Source of the DNA: Streptomyces sp. ISL-43
GTDB lineage: Bacteria > Actinomycetota > Actinomycetes > Streptomycetales > Streptomycetaceae
Assembly (NCBI RefSeq): GCF_018614195.1
Contig: NZ_JAGGOT010000046.1
Location: 1 to 60,944 of the forward strand
Length of the DNA stretch: 60,944 nt
Direction of reading: 5' to 3'
A program made the translations under genes and the position numbers. The notes beneath the pieces were generated by a model, which did not search any database, was not told the origin of the DNA, and worked only from the letters and a program-made list of their open reading frames with translations. This document shows, piece after piece, positions 16,709 through 25,364 of the stretch (the stretch's first letter is position 1; every line of letters starts with the position of its first letter).

Positions 16709-18196
16709 ATGCGAGCACCCACCGGCAACGCCGCCGCCCTCCCACCGCAGCAGACAGGCATCGAGGAACGGACCACGCCGAAGCCGTCCAAGGAAAACCG
16801 CCCCGAAGCCGACTGGTGGATCTGGGCCATGGCGGGGGCGCTGTTCTTCGCCTACATGGCCCTGTCCCTGCGGATCCACGAACGCCTGCTCTCCCGCAGC
16901 TTCGACCTGGGGATCTTCGTACAGGTCGTGCGTTCCTACGCATCGGGGCACCTGCCCGTCTCCGAGGTCAAGGGGCCGGACTTCCCGGTCCTGGGAGACC
17001 ACTTCTCTCCCGTCCTGGCCCTTCTGGCGCCGCTGTACTGGCTGTGGCCGTCGGTGAAGGTGCTGCTCGTGGCGCAGGCCGCGCTGGTCGCCGGGAGCGT
17101 GCTGCCGCTGGCCTTCTGGGCCCGCCGGACGCTGGGCTCCGCGGCCGCCGCGGTCATCGGCACCTGTTACGGCGTCTCGTGGGGCATCGCGAGCGGGGTC
17201 TCCTCCGACTTCCACGAGTGGGCCTTCGCCCTTCCGCTGCTCACACTCTCCCTGACGGCCCTCGGCAGCGGCCGGCTGCACGCCGCCGCGTACTGGGCGC
17301 TGCCGCTCCTGCTGGTGAAGGAGGACCTCGGTCTCACGGTGGCCGTGATCGGCCTGGTCATCGCCTGGCAGGGCGGGCGGGGCGGCCGCAGGCTGGGGAT
17401 CCTCACGGCAGCGGCAGGCGTGGCAGGCACCGGGCTGGCCCTGCTGGTGCTGAGCGCCTTCCACCCCGGCGGGTTCGCCGGCTACCGCCTCTCCCACAAC
17501 CCCGGAGGCGGTGCGGCCGGCGGGTCGGAGGGTGGCGCGCTGGAACTCCTCCACCAGCTGACGCTCGGTCTCATCACCCCGCAGGAGAAGGTCACGACCC
17601 TCATCCTCGTGCTGGCTCCCACCCTGTGCCTGGCCCTGCGCTCTCCGCTCGTGCTGATCGCCCTGCCGTCCGTGCTGTGGCGCCTCGCCTCGAACTACCC
17701 GGACCACTGGAGCACCCGCTACCACTACTCGCTGCTGCTCATGCCGATCGTCTTCGTGGCATTCGTCGACGCCCTGCACCGGCGGGGTTCCGGCGGTCGC
17801 AGTCTGTACCGCTATCTGGCGGGCTCCGCGGCGGTCACCTTGCTGCTGCTGCCGCACTTCCCGTTGTGGCAACTGGTCCAGCCGGCGACCTGGGAGACCG
17901 ATCCCCGTATCGCGGTGGCCCACAGCGTGATGGACGAGATCCCCGACGGCGCCACGGTCCAGGCGTCGACGTATCTGGTGCCCCACCTCGCCGACCGCAC
18001 CAGCGTCAGCCTCTACGGCTGGCCGGACAGCCGCCCCCATCCGGAGTGGATCGTCGTCGACACCAAGGTCGCACCGCAGCTGCGGTGGCCGCTGTCGGTG
18101 GTGGAGGAGTCCATTGCCCTCGACCGGGCGCGGAACGAGGGGTACCGGATCGCGGCCCAGGAGGACGGCTTCGTCCTCCTGAACCGCCGGTCCTGA
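16709..18196 (+). CDS. DUF2079 multi-pass membrane protein
   Basis: The 495-residue product is a polytopic membrane protein of the DUF2079 family. After a polar N-terminus of about 35 residues it has roughly nine hydrophobic segments. Conserved family features include the SFDLGIFVQVVRSYASG segment after the first membrane helix, LGDHFSPVLALLAPLYW, and SSDFHEWAFALPLL in the following loop. The C-terminal soluble part (about 410-495) follows ATVQASTYLVPHLADR. The family resembles membrane glycosyltransferases of the GT-C fold that use lipid-linked sugars, but no reaction is established. The gene is divergent from padR. Confidence 0.85.
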   Translation: MRAPTGNAAALPPQQTGIEERTTPKPSKENRPEADWWIWAMAGALFFAYMALSLRIHERLLSRSFDLGIFVQVVRSYASGHLPVSEVKGPDFPVLGDHFSPVLALLAPLYWLWPSVKVLLVAQAALVAGSVLPLAFWARRTLGSAAAAVIGTCYGVSWGIASGVSSDFHEWAFALPLLTLSLTALGSGRLHAAAYWALPLLLVKEDLGLTVAVIGLVIAWQGGRGGRRLGILTAAAGVAGTGLALLVLSAFHPGGFAGYRLSHNPGGGAAGGSEGGALELLHQLTLGLITPQEKVTTLILVLAPTLCLALRSPLVLIALPSVLWRLASNYPDHWSTRYHYSLLLMPIVFVAFVDALHRRGSGGRSLYRYLAGSAAVTLLLLPHFPLWQLVQPATWETDPRIAVAHSVMDEIPDGATVQASTYLVPHLADRTSVSLYGWPDSRPHPEWIVVDTKVAPQLRWPLSVVEESIALDRARNEGYRIAAQEDGFVLLNRRS

Positions 18197-18249
18197 ACCG
18201 CCGGCCCCGGTACCGGGCCCCGGTCCTGAACCGTCGGGCCCGGGGCCGC

Positions 18250-19188
18250 TCAGCCCTGGCCGGTCTGGCGGACCGTCACCGAGCGGATGACGACGGGCTG
18301 CTTGGGCCGCCCGTCGGGGGCCCCGTCCTCCGTGCCGTTCCCGGCGATCTTCCGCAGCACGTCCAGTCCGCCGACCACCCTCGCGAAGGGGGTCCAGTCG
18401 GGCTGCATGCGGAAGTCCGGATCGGCGTAACTGACGAAGAACTGGCTGCCGTTGCGGCCGGGTGCCGCCTTCGACATCGCGACGGTGCCCGCCGGATAGG
18501 CGGCGCCGTCGAGATTCTCGTCCCGGAAGAAGTAACCGGGGTCGGCCCTGCCCAGTCCGGCGGGGTCGCCGCATTCCAGTACGAAGATCCCGCGCGTGGT
18601 GACCCGGTGGCAGGAGCTGCCGTCGAAGTACTTCTTCCCCGCGAGGAAGGAGAAGGAGGTGGTGGCGCAGGGCGCGGCCTCGGTGAGCGCCTCGATGGTC
18701 ACCTTGCCCTGGTCCGTGACCAGCTCGGCCCGGTACGGGCGGACCCGCGCGGGGTCGTGCACGGGCAGGCCGAGGCCCTTGGCGCCGCCGCCGGTGGCGG
18801 TGTACGAACAGGCGCCGGACGCGGGCGGCTCGGAGTCGGCGGGGGTGCCCGTGAGGGAGATCGCCGTCCAGGTCAGTCCGCAACACACCGCGGCCACCGC
18901 GACGGCGGTGGCCGCATTCCGCGTGGTGCGCCGGCGGCGGGCACTCTTCGCGGTGCCGGCCGCTTCCTCGGTGCCGGCCGTTTCCGCGGTACCGGCCGTT
19001 TCCGCGGTGCCGGCCGTGCCGACCGTCTCGGCCGGTTCCGCTGTGCCTGCCGTGCCTGCCGTGTCCTGCGCGTCGGACGCCGCACCGGCCCGCACGCCGG
19101 CTTCCGCTTCCGCTCCGGCTCCCGCGTCCGCTCGCGCGTCGATTCCCGCGCCGGCCTTCGCGTCGGCTTTCCCGCCGGTCCATTTCAT
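18250..19188 (-). CDS. Membrane-anchored cyclophilin-type peptidyl-prolyl isomerase
   Basis: The 312-residue product has a long low-complexity cytoplasmic N-terminus with repeated Thr-Ala-Gly-Thr-Ala-Glu units (about residues 40-85), an Arg cluster, one membrane segment (about 93-115) and an extracytoplasmic cyclophilin domain (about 145-312). Catalytic-region motifs are CHRVTTRGIFVLECGD (with the Arg of the FHR motif) and NGSQFFVSY. It should assist folding of secreted proteins at Xaa-Pro bonds. ATG 19188 is preceded by GAGG. The Phe of the usual FHRV is replaced by Cys, which is common in actinobacterial membrane cyclophilins. Confidence 0.88.
   Translation of the reverse strand: MKWTGGKADAKAGAGIDARADAGAGAEAEAGVRAGAASDAQDTAGTAGTAEPAETVGTAGTAETAGTAETAGTEEAAGTAKSARRRRTTRNAATAVAVAAVCCGLTWTAISLTGTPADSEPPASGACSYTATGGGAKGLGLPVHDPARVRPYRAELVTDQGKVTIEALTEAAPCATTSFSFLAGKKYFDGSSCHRVTTRGIFVLECGDPAGLGRADPGYFFRDENLDGAAYPAGTVAMSKAAPGRNGSQFFVSYADPDFRMQPDWTPFARVVGGLDVLRKIAGNGTEDGAPDGRPKQPVVIRSVTVRQTGQG
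18950..19070. repeat. Imperfect tandem repeats in the PPIase N-terminus
   Basis: Units close to GCCGGCCGTTTCCGCGGT recur several times and encode the Thr-Ala-Gly-Thr-Ala-Glu run of the cyclophilin's cytoplasmic segment. Unit length varies but always in multiples of three. Confidence 0.6.
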
Positions 19189-19250
19189 CCGAGCCTCGAA
19201 TTCGGTGAGAGACCCCCCGGGGGTGACGCGCAGAGCGTACCGAGGCGGCT

Positions 19251-19553
19251 TCAGGAATCCGGAGAGGCGCGGGGACGGCCGCGCGGCGGGATGGGACCCG
19301 CCCCGCCCGGGAGGCGGCCGGCCTCGGCCAGGGCCCGGCGGAGCAGGAACTCGATCTGCGCGTTGGCGCTGCGCAGTTCCTCGCCCGCCCACCGCGCGAG
19401 CGCGTCGTGCACCTGCGGGTCGAGGCGCAGCAGCACCTGCTTGCGGGCCTGGCGCCCGGCCTTCACCGCCGGCCCCTCGGCCGCGCCGTCCCCGCCGGCT
19501 CCGGAGGGGTCCGGGCCTTCGCGGGGCTCCCTGGCGCCGTCGGCGGGACTCAC
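19251..19553 (-). CDS. Ribbon-helix-helix (Arc-type) DNA-binding protein
   Basis: The 100-residue product has a disordered Pro/Gly/Ala N-terminus of about 35 residues and then an Arc/CopG-like ribbon-helix-helix: the strand KQVLLRLDPQVHDALARWA and a following helix SANAQIEFLLRRALAEAG. Such proteins bind DNA as dimers and usually regulate their own operon. Its GTG start at 19553 overlaps the stop of the SPFH gene (GTGA), so translation is coupled. A perfect palindrome in front of the SPFH gene is an obvious candidate binding site. Confidence 0.8.
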   Translation of the reverse strand: MSPADGAREPREGPDPSGAGGDGAAEGPAVKAGRQARKQVLLRLDPQVHDALARWAGEELRSANAQIEFLLRRALAEAGRLPGGAGPIPPRGRPRASPDS

Positions 19554-20464
19554 TGGTAGAGGGTGCCCGTGTTGACGACCGGCTGGGCCGCGCGATCACC
19601 GCACAGGACCACCATCAGGTTGGACACCATCGCTGCCTTCCGTTCCGGGTCGAGGTCCACGATGTCCTGCTCCGCGAGGCGGGTGAGGGCGAGTTCGACC
19701 ATACCGACCGCGCCCTCGACGATCTGCGTGCGCGCCGCGACGATCGCGCCGGCCTGCTGGCGCTGGAGCATCGCGGAGGCGATCTCCGGCGCGTACGCGA
19801 GGTGGGTGAAGCGGGACTCGATGATCTGGACGCCGGCCGCCTCGACGCGGGCCGACAGTTCGACGGCGAGCTTCTCGGTGATCTCCGCGGCGTTGCCGCG
19901 GAGCGAGAGGCCGCCGGCCTCGTGGGCGTCGTAGGGGTACTCGATGGCGATGTGCCGCACGGCCGCCTCGGTCTGGGTCTCGACGAACTCGGTGAAGTCG
20001 TCGACCTCGAAGACGGCTCGCGCGGTGTCCTCGACGCGCCACACCACGACGGCGGCCAGCTCGATCGGGTTGCCGTAGGCGTCGTTGACCTTCATGACGG
20101 CCGTCTCGTGGTTGCGCACCCGGGTGGACAGCCGCCGGCGGGAGGTCAGCGGGTTAACCCAGCGCAGACCGTCGGTGCGGACCGTGCCGCGGTAGCGGCC
20201 GAACAGCTGGACCACGCGGGCCTCGCCCGGCGCGACCGTGTTCAGCCCGCCCATGGCGATGAAGGCGGCGACGGCCAGGAGTATCCCCGCAGCGATCAGA
20301 CCCCCCTTGGCGCCGGAGCTGCCGGCCACCGAGCCGAGGGCGATCAGGCCCGCCCCGCCGGCCACTCCCGCCAGGCCGAGCAGCAGCGCGAGCCCGCCGC
20401 CCACGCTGCGCGCGGGGAACTCTCGTACGCCGCTCTCGGTCACACCTGTCGTGCTGGTCATCAT
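19550..20464 (-). CDS. SPFH/Band 7 domain membrane protein
   Basis: The 304-residue product has two N-terminal membrane segments (about 22-45 and 55-75) and a Band 7/SPFH domain: NTVAPGEARVVQLFGRYRGTV, the RNHETAVMKVNDAYGNPIE strand, and the ARVEAAGVQIIESRFTHLAYAPEIASAMLQRQQA segment leading into the C-terminal helix. Such proteins form membrane rings and microdomains and help membrane quality control and stress responses. It is the first gene of a two-gene operon with the overlapping ribbon-helix-helix gene. The start is ATG 20464 or 20461. Confidence 0.9.
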   Translation of the reverse strand: MMTSTTGVTESGVREFPARSVGGGLALLLGLAGVAGGAGLIALGSVAGSSGAKGGLIAAGILLAVAAFIAMGGLNTVAPGEARVVQLFGRYRGTVRTDGLRWVNPLTSRRRLSTRVRNHETAVMKVNDAYGNPIELAAVVVWRVEDTARAVFEVDDFTEFVETQTEAAVRHIAIEYPYDAHEAGGLSLRGNAAEITEKLAVELSARVEAAGVQIIESRFTHLAYAPEIASAMLQRQQAGAIVAARTQIVEGAVGMVELALTRLAEQDIVDLDPERKAAMVSNLMVVLCGDRAAQPVVNTGTLYQ

Positions 20465-20506
20465 CTGCCCCGTTTCCCTCGGTGGCGGCCGGTCGGACCA
20501 CCTAGC

Positions 20507-20522
20507 AAAGTGATATCACTTT
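20507..20522. promoter_or_regulatory. Perfect 16-bp palindrome upstream of the SPFH operon
   Basis: AAAGTGATATCACTTT is perfectly symmetric and lies 43 bp before the SPFH start in an otherwise GC-rich gap. It is A/T-rich enough to overlap a promoter. The operon's second gene encodes a ribbon-helix-helix protein, which makes autoregulation plausible. Confidence 0.6.
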
Positions 20523-20704
20523 TTCGGGCGGATGGCAGCCCCCGGCAACCTCGGGGGGTTCGTGTGCGTCGGTTCCATTGGGACGGGTGCTGATTCTCAC
20601 GTCCGGATTGACCGGTATTGATCCCGGTTGGCCAGTCTTTGTCACAGCCTGCGGTGTTAGCTTTCTGAGCTGACGTCGGGGGGTAATCGAGCGGAGCGGG
20701 AGCG

Positions 20705-22945
20705 ATGGGCCGAGCAGAAGCGCGAAAGGCGCAGCAGCAGCGCGGTGCGCGACGAGCGCCGCGCGGGCGCGTCAAGGGCAAGGGCGGCGGGAAGGCCGGC
20801 AAACGGACCGGCATACGCCGCTTCTTCACCTGGAAGAAGATCCTCGGAACCTTCTTCGGTCTGATGCTGCTCGGGATGGCGGCACTGATCGGCCTCTACT
20901 TCTACGTGGACCCGCCGAACCCCAACGCCGACGCGCTGAAGCAGAACAACGTCTACAAGATGGCCGACGGCTCGATCCTGGCCCAGGTCGGCGGGACGAA
21001 CCGGCAGATCGTGCCGATCGAGAAGATCCCGAAGGACGTGCAGACGGCCTTCATCGCGATCGAGAACAAGTCCTTCGAGAAGGACCGGGGCATCGACCTC
21101 AAGGGCATGGCCCGCGGCCTGTTCAACACGGTCACCGGCAAGGGCGCGGCCGGCGGTTCGACGATCACCCAGCAGTACGTCAAGAACTTCTACCTGACCC
21201 AGGACCAGACGCCGACCCGCAAGCTGAAGGAGATGGTCATCTCCCTCAAGGTCGACCGGAAGATGAAGAAGCCCGAGATCCTCGCGGGCTACCTGAACAC
21301 CAACTTCTACGGCCGCAACGCGTACGGCATCCAGGCCGCCGCCCAGGCCTACTACGGGGTCGACGCCGACAAGCTGACCCTGGAGCAGGGCGCCTACCTC
21401 GCCGCCGTCCTCCAGGCCCCCAGCCAGTACGACTGGGCGACCGCCGGCCCGAACGGCAAGCGGCTGGTCATGGTCCGCTTCAACGCGGTCCTCGACAACA
21501 TGGTCGAGATGGGCGAGCTGGACCCGGCCAAGCGCAAGGCCATGGCGTTCCAGGAGCCGGTCAAGCCCAAGGCCGCCCCCGGCATGGACGGGCAGAAGGG
21601 CTACTGGGTCCAGGCCGCCGACGAGGAGCTCAAGCGGCAGACCGGCATGACCGAGGCCCAGCTCAAGGCCGGCGGCTGGGAGATCACCCTCACCATCGAC
21701 CCGAAGAAGCAGGCAGCCCTGGAGGCGGCCGTCCAGGACGAGCTGGAGTCCAAGCTCGACCGCAAGGGCCGCCCCGTCGACGCCGCCGTGCAGGCGGGCG
21801 CCACCTCCGTGGACCCCAAGACCGGCGCGATCGTCGCGATGTACGGCGGCACGGGTCTGGCCGACCAGTACGCGAGCAACGCCATGCGCAAGGACTACCA
21901 GCCGGGCTCGACCTTCAAGCCGATCGTGCTGGCCTCCGCCCTGGAGAACAAGGCGACCACGCAGGACGGCAAGCCGATCACCCCCAACGCCCTCTACGAC
22001 GGCACCAGCAAGCGCCCCGTCGTCGGCAGCAGGACCCCGTTCAACCCGGAGAACCAGGACAACATCAACTACGGCAACCCGATGATGACGGTGCAGTCCG
22101 CCACCAACTCCTCGGTCAACTCCGTCTACGCCCAGATGATCGTCGACGTCACGCCGCAGGCCACGAAGAAGACGGCCCTCGCGCTCGGCATGCACGACCG
22201 CGAGGCCTGGCCCGAGGACAGGCCGGCCATGACGCTCGGCACCATGAGCGCCGACACCGTGGAGATGGCCGGCGTCTACGCCACCTTCGACAACCACGGC
22301 AAGAAGGTCACGCCGAGCATCATCAAGTCCGCCGAGCACAAGGACCGCGAGTACAAGCCGGTCCGCGCCATCGGCGACCAGGCCATCAGCCGCAAGACCG
22401 CCGACACCGTCACCAAGGTGCTCACCGGCGTCGTCCAGGACGGCTCCGGCAAGGCCGTGAGGAGCTCGGCCTACGAGGCCGCGGGCAAGACCGGCACCAG
22501 TGAGGACAACAAGTCCGCCTGGTTCACCGGGTTCACCCCGGACCTCGTCACCGTCGTCGCGATGTTCGGCGAGGAGCCCGGCACCCACAAGCAGGTCAGC
22601 CTGACCGGCACCGCCGGCGGCGGCCGCGCGGGCGGCTCCAGCTTCCCGGCCGCGATCTGGAAGCAGTACACGCTGGCCGCGCTCAAGGGCCAGGACACCG
22701 GCTCCTTCGAGCTGGACGAGGCGGAGATGGGCAAGGCGCAGACGCCGAGCACCAGCAGCTCCCCGACGACCTCGCCGAGCCAGTCCGAGACCACACCGCC
22801 GCCGAGTATCCCGACGCCGACTCCCACGCCGACGCCGACCCGTACGCCGACGCCGACTCCGACGCCGACCCCCACGCCGACTCCGACGCCGACCCCGACG
22901 CCGACGAAGACGCCGCAGAAGCCGGACACGGTGCCCCGGCCGTAG
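20705..22945 (+). CDS. Class A penicillin-binding protein (transglycosylase/transpeptidase)
   Basis: The 746-residue product is a bifunctional PBP. A basic cytoplasmic N-terminus is followed by a membrane anchor (about 46-68). The glycosyltransferase 51 domain has catalytic E120 in AIENKSF, GGSTITQQYVKN, and KKPEILAGYLNTNFYGRNAYGI split around residue 195. The transpeptidase domain has S402-T-F-K405, an SVN motif near 470 and KTGT near 597. The extracytoplasmic C-terminus ends in a Thr-Pro repeat tail (about 695-735). It polymerises and cross-links peptidoglycan at the outer face of the membrane. It is transcribed divergently from the SPFH operon. Confidence 0.95.
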   Translation: MGRAEARKAQQQRGARRAPRGRVKGKGGGKAGKRTGIRRFFTWKKILGTFFGLMLLGMAALIGLYFYVDPPNPNADALKQNNVYKMADGSILAQVGGTNRQIVPIEKIPKDVQTAFIAIENKSFEKDRGIDLKGMARGLFNTVTGKGAAGGSTITQQYVKNFYLTQDQTPTRKLKEMVISLKVDRKMKKPEILAGYLNTNFYGRNAYGIQAAAQAYYGVDADKLTLEQGAYLAAVLQAPSQYDWATAGPNGKRLVMVRFNAVLDNMVEMGELDPAKRKAMAFQEPVKPKAAPGMDGQKGYWVQAADEELKRQTGMTEAQLKAGGWEITLTIDPKKQAALEAAVQDELESKLDRKGRPVDAAVQAGATSVDPKTGAIVAMYGGTGLADQYASNAMRKDYQPGSTFKPIVLASALENKATTQDGKPITPNALYDGTSKRPVVGSRTPFNPENQDNINYGNPMMTVQSATNSSVNSVYAQMIVDVTPQATKKTALALGMHDREAWPEDRPAMTLGTMSADTVEMAGVYATFDNHGKKVTPSIIKSAEHKDREYKPVRAIGDQAISRKTADTVTKVLTGVVQDGSGKAVRSSAYEAAGKTGTSEDNKSAWFTGFTPDLVTVVAMFGEEPGTHKQVSLTGTAGGGRAGGSSFPAAIWKQYTLAALKGQDTGSFELDEAEMGKAQTPSTSSSPTTSPSQSETTPPPSIPTPTPTPTPTRTPTPTPTPTPTPTPTPTPTPTKTPQKPDTVPRP
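22818..22911. repeat. Thr-Pro coding tandem repeat in the PBP tail
   Basis: CCGAC(G/T)-type hexamers repeat about fifteen times and encode a (Thr-Pro)n tail, a flexible wall-spanning linker. The run keeps frame and is prone to copy-number change. Confidence 0.8.
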
Positions 22946-22956
22946 GCCCCGAGCCC

Positions 22957-23020
22957 AGCCTGCAACACCAACACCAACACCAACGCCCCCGCAGTCGCGG
23001 GGGCGTTGGTGTTGCAGGCT
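22957..23020. terminator. Terminator with a repeat-expanded arm
   Basis: AGCCTGC at 22957-22963 pairs with GCAGGCT at the end (23014-23020), and AACACCAACGCCCCCGC (22976-22992) pairs perfectly with its complement (22997-23013). The two blocks are contiguous on the 3' arm but separated on the 5' arm by two extra AACACC units. The hairpin separates the convergent PBP and SpoIIE-phosphatase genes. Confidence 0.85.
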
Positions 23021-23034
23021 CTCTTCCATCCGGG

Positions 23035-25122
23035 TCAGCGCCGGTCGGGACCTCCCGGCAGCGCGAGCTCGAACCAGACGACCTTTCCGCTGCTCAGCCG
23101 GGTGGCGCCCCATCGGCGGGCCATCCGGTTGACCAGGAACAGGCCGCGGCCGCCCTCGTCGGTGTCCCGCGCCCGGCGCTGGCGCGGCAGCTGCGGGGAG
23201 TCGTCGCCGACCTCGCAGCGCAGTACGTCCGTACGCAGGAGCCGGAGCGTGACAGGCCGCTCGGCGTACCGCACGGCATTCGTCACGACCTCGCTGACCA
23301 GCAGTTCCAGGGAGTCCTGGAGCTCCTCCAGCCCCCAGCGGGCCAGAGCGCGGCGGGCGAACCGGCGCGCCCGGCCCGGAGCGGTCTCCTCCGGGTCCAG
23401 GAACCAGTACGCCACGTCACTGGGCGCGATCCCGTCGAACCGGGCCGCGAGCAGCGCGATGTCGTCGTCGCGGTCGCCCGGGCCCAGCATGTCCAGGATG
23501 TCGTCGCACAGCGCCTCCAGCGGCGGCGGGTGGTCCAGGCCCGTCAGCTGCGCGGTGGTGGCGAGGCGCTCGCGGAGCTGCTCGATGCCGGTCCACACGT
23601 CCCGCAGCCGGGACTCGACCAGTCCGTCGGTGTACAACACGAGGGTGGCCCCGGCGGGGGCGTCCAGCTCCACGGCCTCGAAGTCCACGCCGCCGACGCC
23701 GATGGGGGCGCCGGGGGGTACGCGCAGCACCTCGGCGCGGCCGCCCAGGTGCAGCAGGACCGGCGGCGGGTGGCCGGCGTTGGCGATGGTGATCCGGTGC
23801 GAGACCGGGTCGTAGACGGCGTAGAGGCAGGTGGCCATCCGGTCGGAGCCCAGGCGCTGGGCCTGCTCGTCCAGGTGGTGCAGGACCTCGGCGGGCGGCA
23901 GGTCGAGCTGCGCCAGCGTCTGGGCCGTCGTACGGAGCTGTCCCATGATCGCGGCGGACGTCATGGAGTGGCCCATGACGTCACCGACGACGAGCGCGAC
24001 CCGGCTGCCGGGCAGGGGTATGGCGTCGTACCAGTCGCCACCGACCCGGGCCGTCTCGGCGGCGGGCAGGTAGCGGCTGGCCAGGCGGACCCCGGTCGGC
24101 TGGGGGAGGCTGTCGGGCAGCATCGTGCGCTGGAGCTCGTCGGCGATGTACGCCTCGCGCCCGTAGAGCACGGCCTTGTCGATGCCCAGCGCGGTGTGGG
24201 TGGCCAGCTGGGCGGCGACCAGGAGGTCGTTCGTCTCGAAGGCCGGCCGCTCCGGAGTACGCAGGAACACCGCCGCGCCGATGACGCGGCGGCGGCCCCG
24301 CAGCGGGGCGAGGATGGCCCGCTGGCCGCGCGGTACGGGGTGGTCCGCGCCCAGCAGCTCCGGCAGCGCGGCCCGGGCGGCGGCGGAGGACCCGAAGACG
24401 GGCCGTACGCCGCGCAGCACCTCGGCGAGCGCTCCGCCGGGGCGGATCTCGCAGAGCTCGGCCGCGGGCAGGTCGCCCTGCGGGCCGACCAGGGCCAGCT
24501 GGCTGAAGTCGAGCTCGCCGTCCGCGGTCGTCGCGCCGGCGGCGCCGGAGGAGGTGAACTCGTCGATCGGCCGGAGCCGGTCGGTGCGCCGGAGCCTTAA
24601 GACGACCGGTCCCACCGGCCGCTCGTCGCCCACGGGCAGGGGGTCGCGCAGGTAGACGAGGATGGCGTCGGAGAAGGTCGGCACGGTGGCCCGGCACAGC
24701 CCGAGCACGATCTCGTCGAGGTCGATCCCGCGCGCGATCCGCCGCGTGGCCGCGCCGACGAACCGCAGCCGGTCGCCTTCGCGGCGCGCGACGGCCTCCG
24801 GCGCGTTGCCCTGGGCGGGCGCGGAGCCGGACGCGGTACCGGGCGCGGCACCGGAGGCGCCCACGTCCTGGCGGGCCGCCGCGGCCGCGCCGCGCGCCGC
24901 CTCGGCGTCGCGGGAGGCGCTGTCCGCGGCGGAGGACGCGCGGGGGCGGGGGAGTCCGGAGCCGGGCTGGTCGGGCCCCTGGATCTGCGCATGCGTGCGT
25001 ACGGCCTCGGCGGCCGGGACCGGGGCCTTGCCGTGGCCCAGCTCATCCGTACGGCCGCCGGAGGCACCGGCAGTCGGCTGTGAGCCCTCCTGAGAGGTGG
25101 GGTACTCCGTCACGCGTGGCAT
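23035..25122 (-). CDS. SpoIIE-type PP2C phosphatase with GAF-like and HATPase domains
   Basis: The 695-residue product has a disordered Ala/Pro/Gly-rich N-terminus (to about residue 110), a GAF-like sensory region (about 120-330), a PP2C/SpoIIE phosphatase domain (about 345-555; RVGGDWYDAI, GDVMGHS, LYTDGLVE and GDRDDDIALL are metal-binding motifs), and a C-terminal HATPase_c anti-sigma-like kinase domain (about 580-690; SELVTNA-type segment SEVVTNAVRYA and EGGRGLFLV). This fusion is common in Streptomyces and should act on anti-anti-sigma factors in a partner-switching network, by dephosphorylation and possibly by phosphorylation. ATG 25122 (MPRVTEYP) was preferred to the distant Met at 25203. 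Confidence 0.9.
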   Translation of the reverse strand: MPRVTEYPTSQEGSQPTAGASGGRTDELGHGKAPVPAAEAVRTHAQIQGPDQPGSGLPRPRASSAADSASRDAEAARGAAAAARQDVGASGAAPGTASGSAPAQGNAPEAVARREGDRLRFVGAATRRIARGIDLDEIVLGLCRATVPTFSDAILVYLRDPLPVGDERPVGPVVLRLRRTDRLRPIDEFTSSGAAGATTADGELDFSQLALVGPQGDLPAAELCEIRPGGALAEVLRGVRPVFGSSAAARAALPELLGADHPVPRGQRAILAPLRGRRRVIGAAVFLRTPERPAFETNDLLVAAQLATHTALGIDKAVLYGREAYIADELQRTMLPDSLPQPTGVRLASRYLPAAETARVGGDWYDAIPLPGSRVALVVGDVMGHSMTSAAIMGQLRTTAQTLAQLDLPPAEVLHHLDEQAQRLGSDRMATCLYAVYDPVSHRITIANAGHPPPVLLHLGGRAEVLRVPPGAPIGVGGVDFEAVELDAPAGATLVLYTDGLVESRLRDVWTGIEQLRERLATTAQLTGLDHPPPLEALCDDILDMLGPGDRDDDIALLAARFDGIAPSDVAYWFLDPEETAPGRARRFARRALARWGLEELQDSLELLVSEVVTNAVRYAERPVTLRLLRTDVLRCEVGDDSPQLPRQRRARDTDEGGRGLFLVNRMARRWGATRLSSGKVVWFELALPGGPDRR

Positions 25123-25364
25123 TCCGTCCGTTTGCGCTCGATGTGCGCTGCACTCAACTCGGTCAGTCGCGGTATACCCGCTCAGCGGCGGGGACACCAT
25201 CACCCCGCGGTTCCGCGTCCCGCTCGTTACCTCTCGTTGTGCGTCGGCCTCCGGTCAAGTCCCGCGTGCGGCACGAGATTTACGGGTGGACGATCTCGCG
25301 GCGACGCCGTGGGCGGCCGCGGAGGACGATCCTACGTTTGCCCCCCGGGGGCGCATCAAGGGTC

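Noticed and set aside
22818..22911. Repeats that might be taken for a CRISPR array
   Set aside because: The units are contiguous hexamers in frame encoding Thr-Pro; there are no spacers.
20657..23113. An 818-codon minus-strand frame opposite the PBP gene
   Set aside because: It is the antisense of a well-defined PBP with all catalytic motifs; composition is Leu/Gly/Asp low complexity with no family match.
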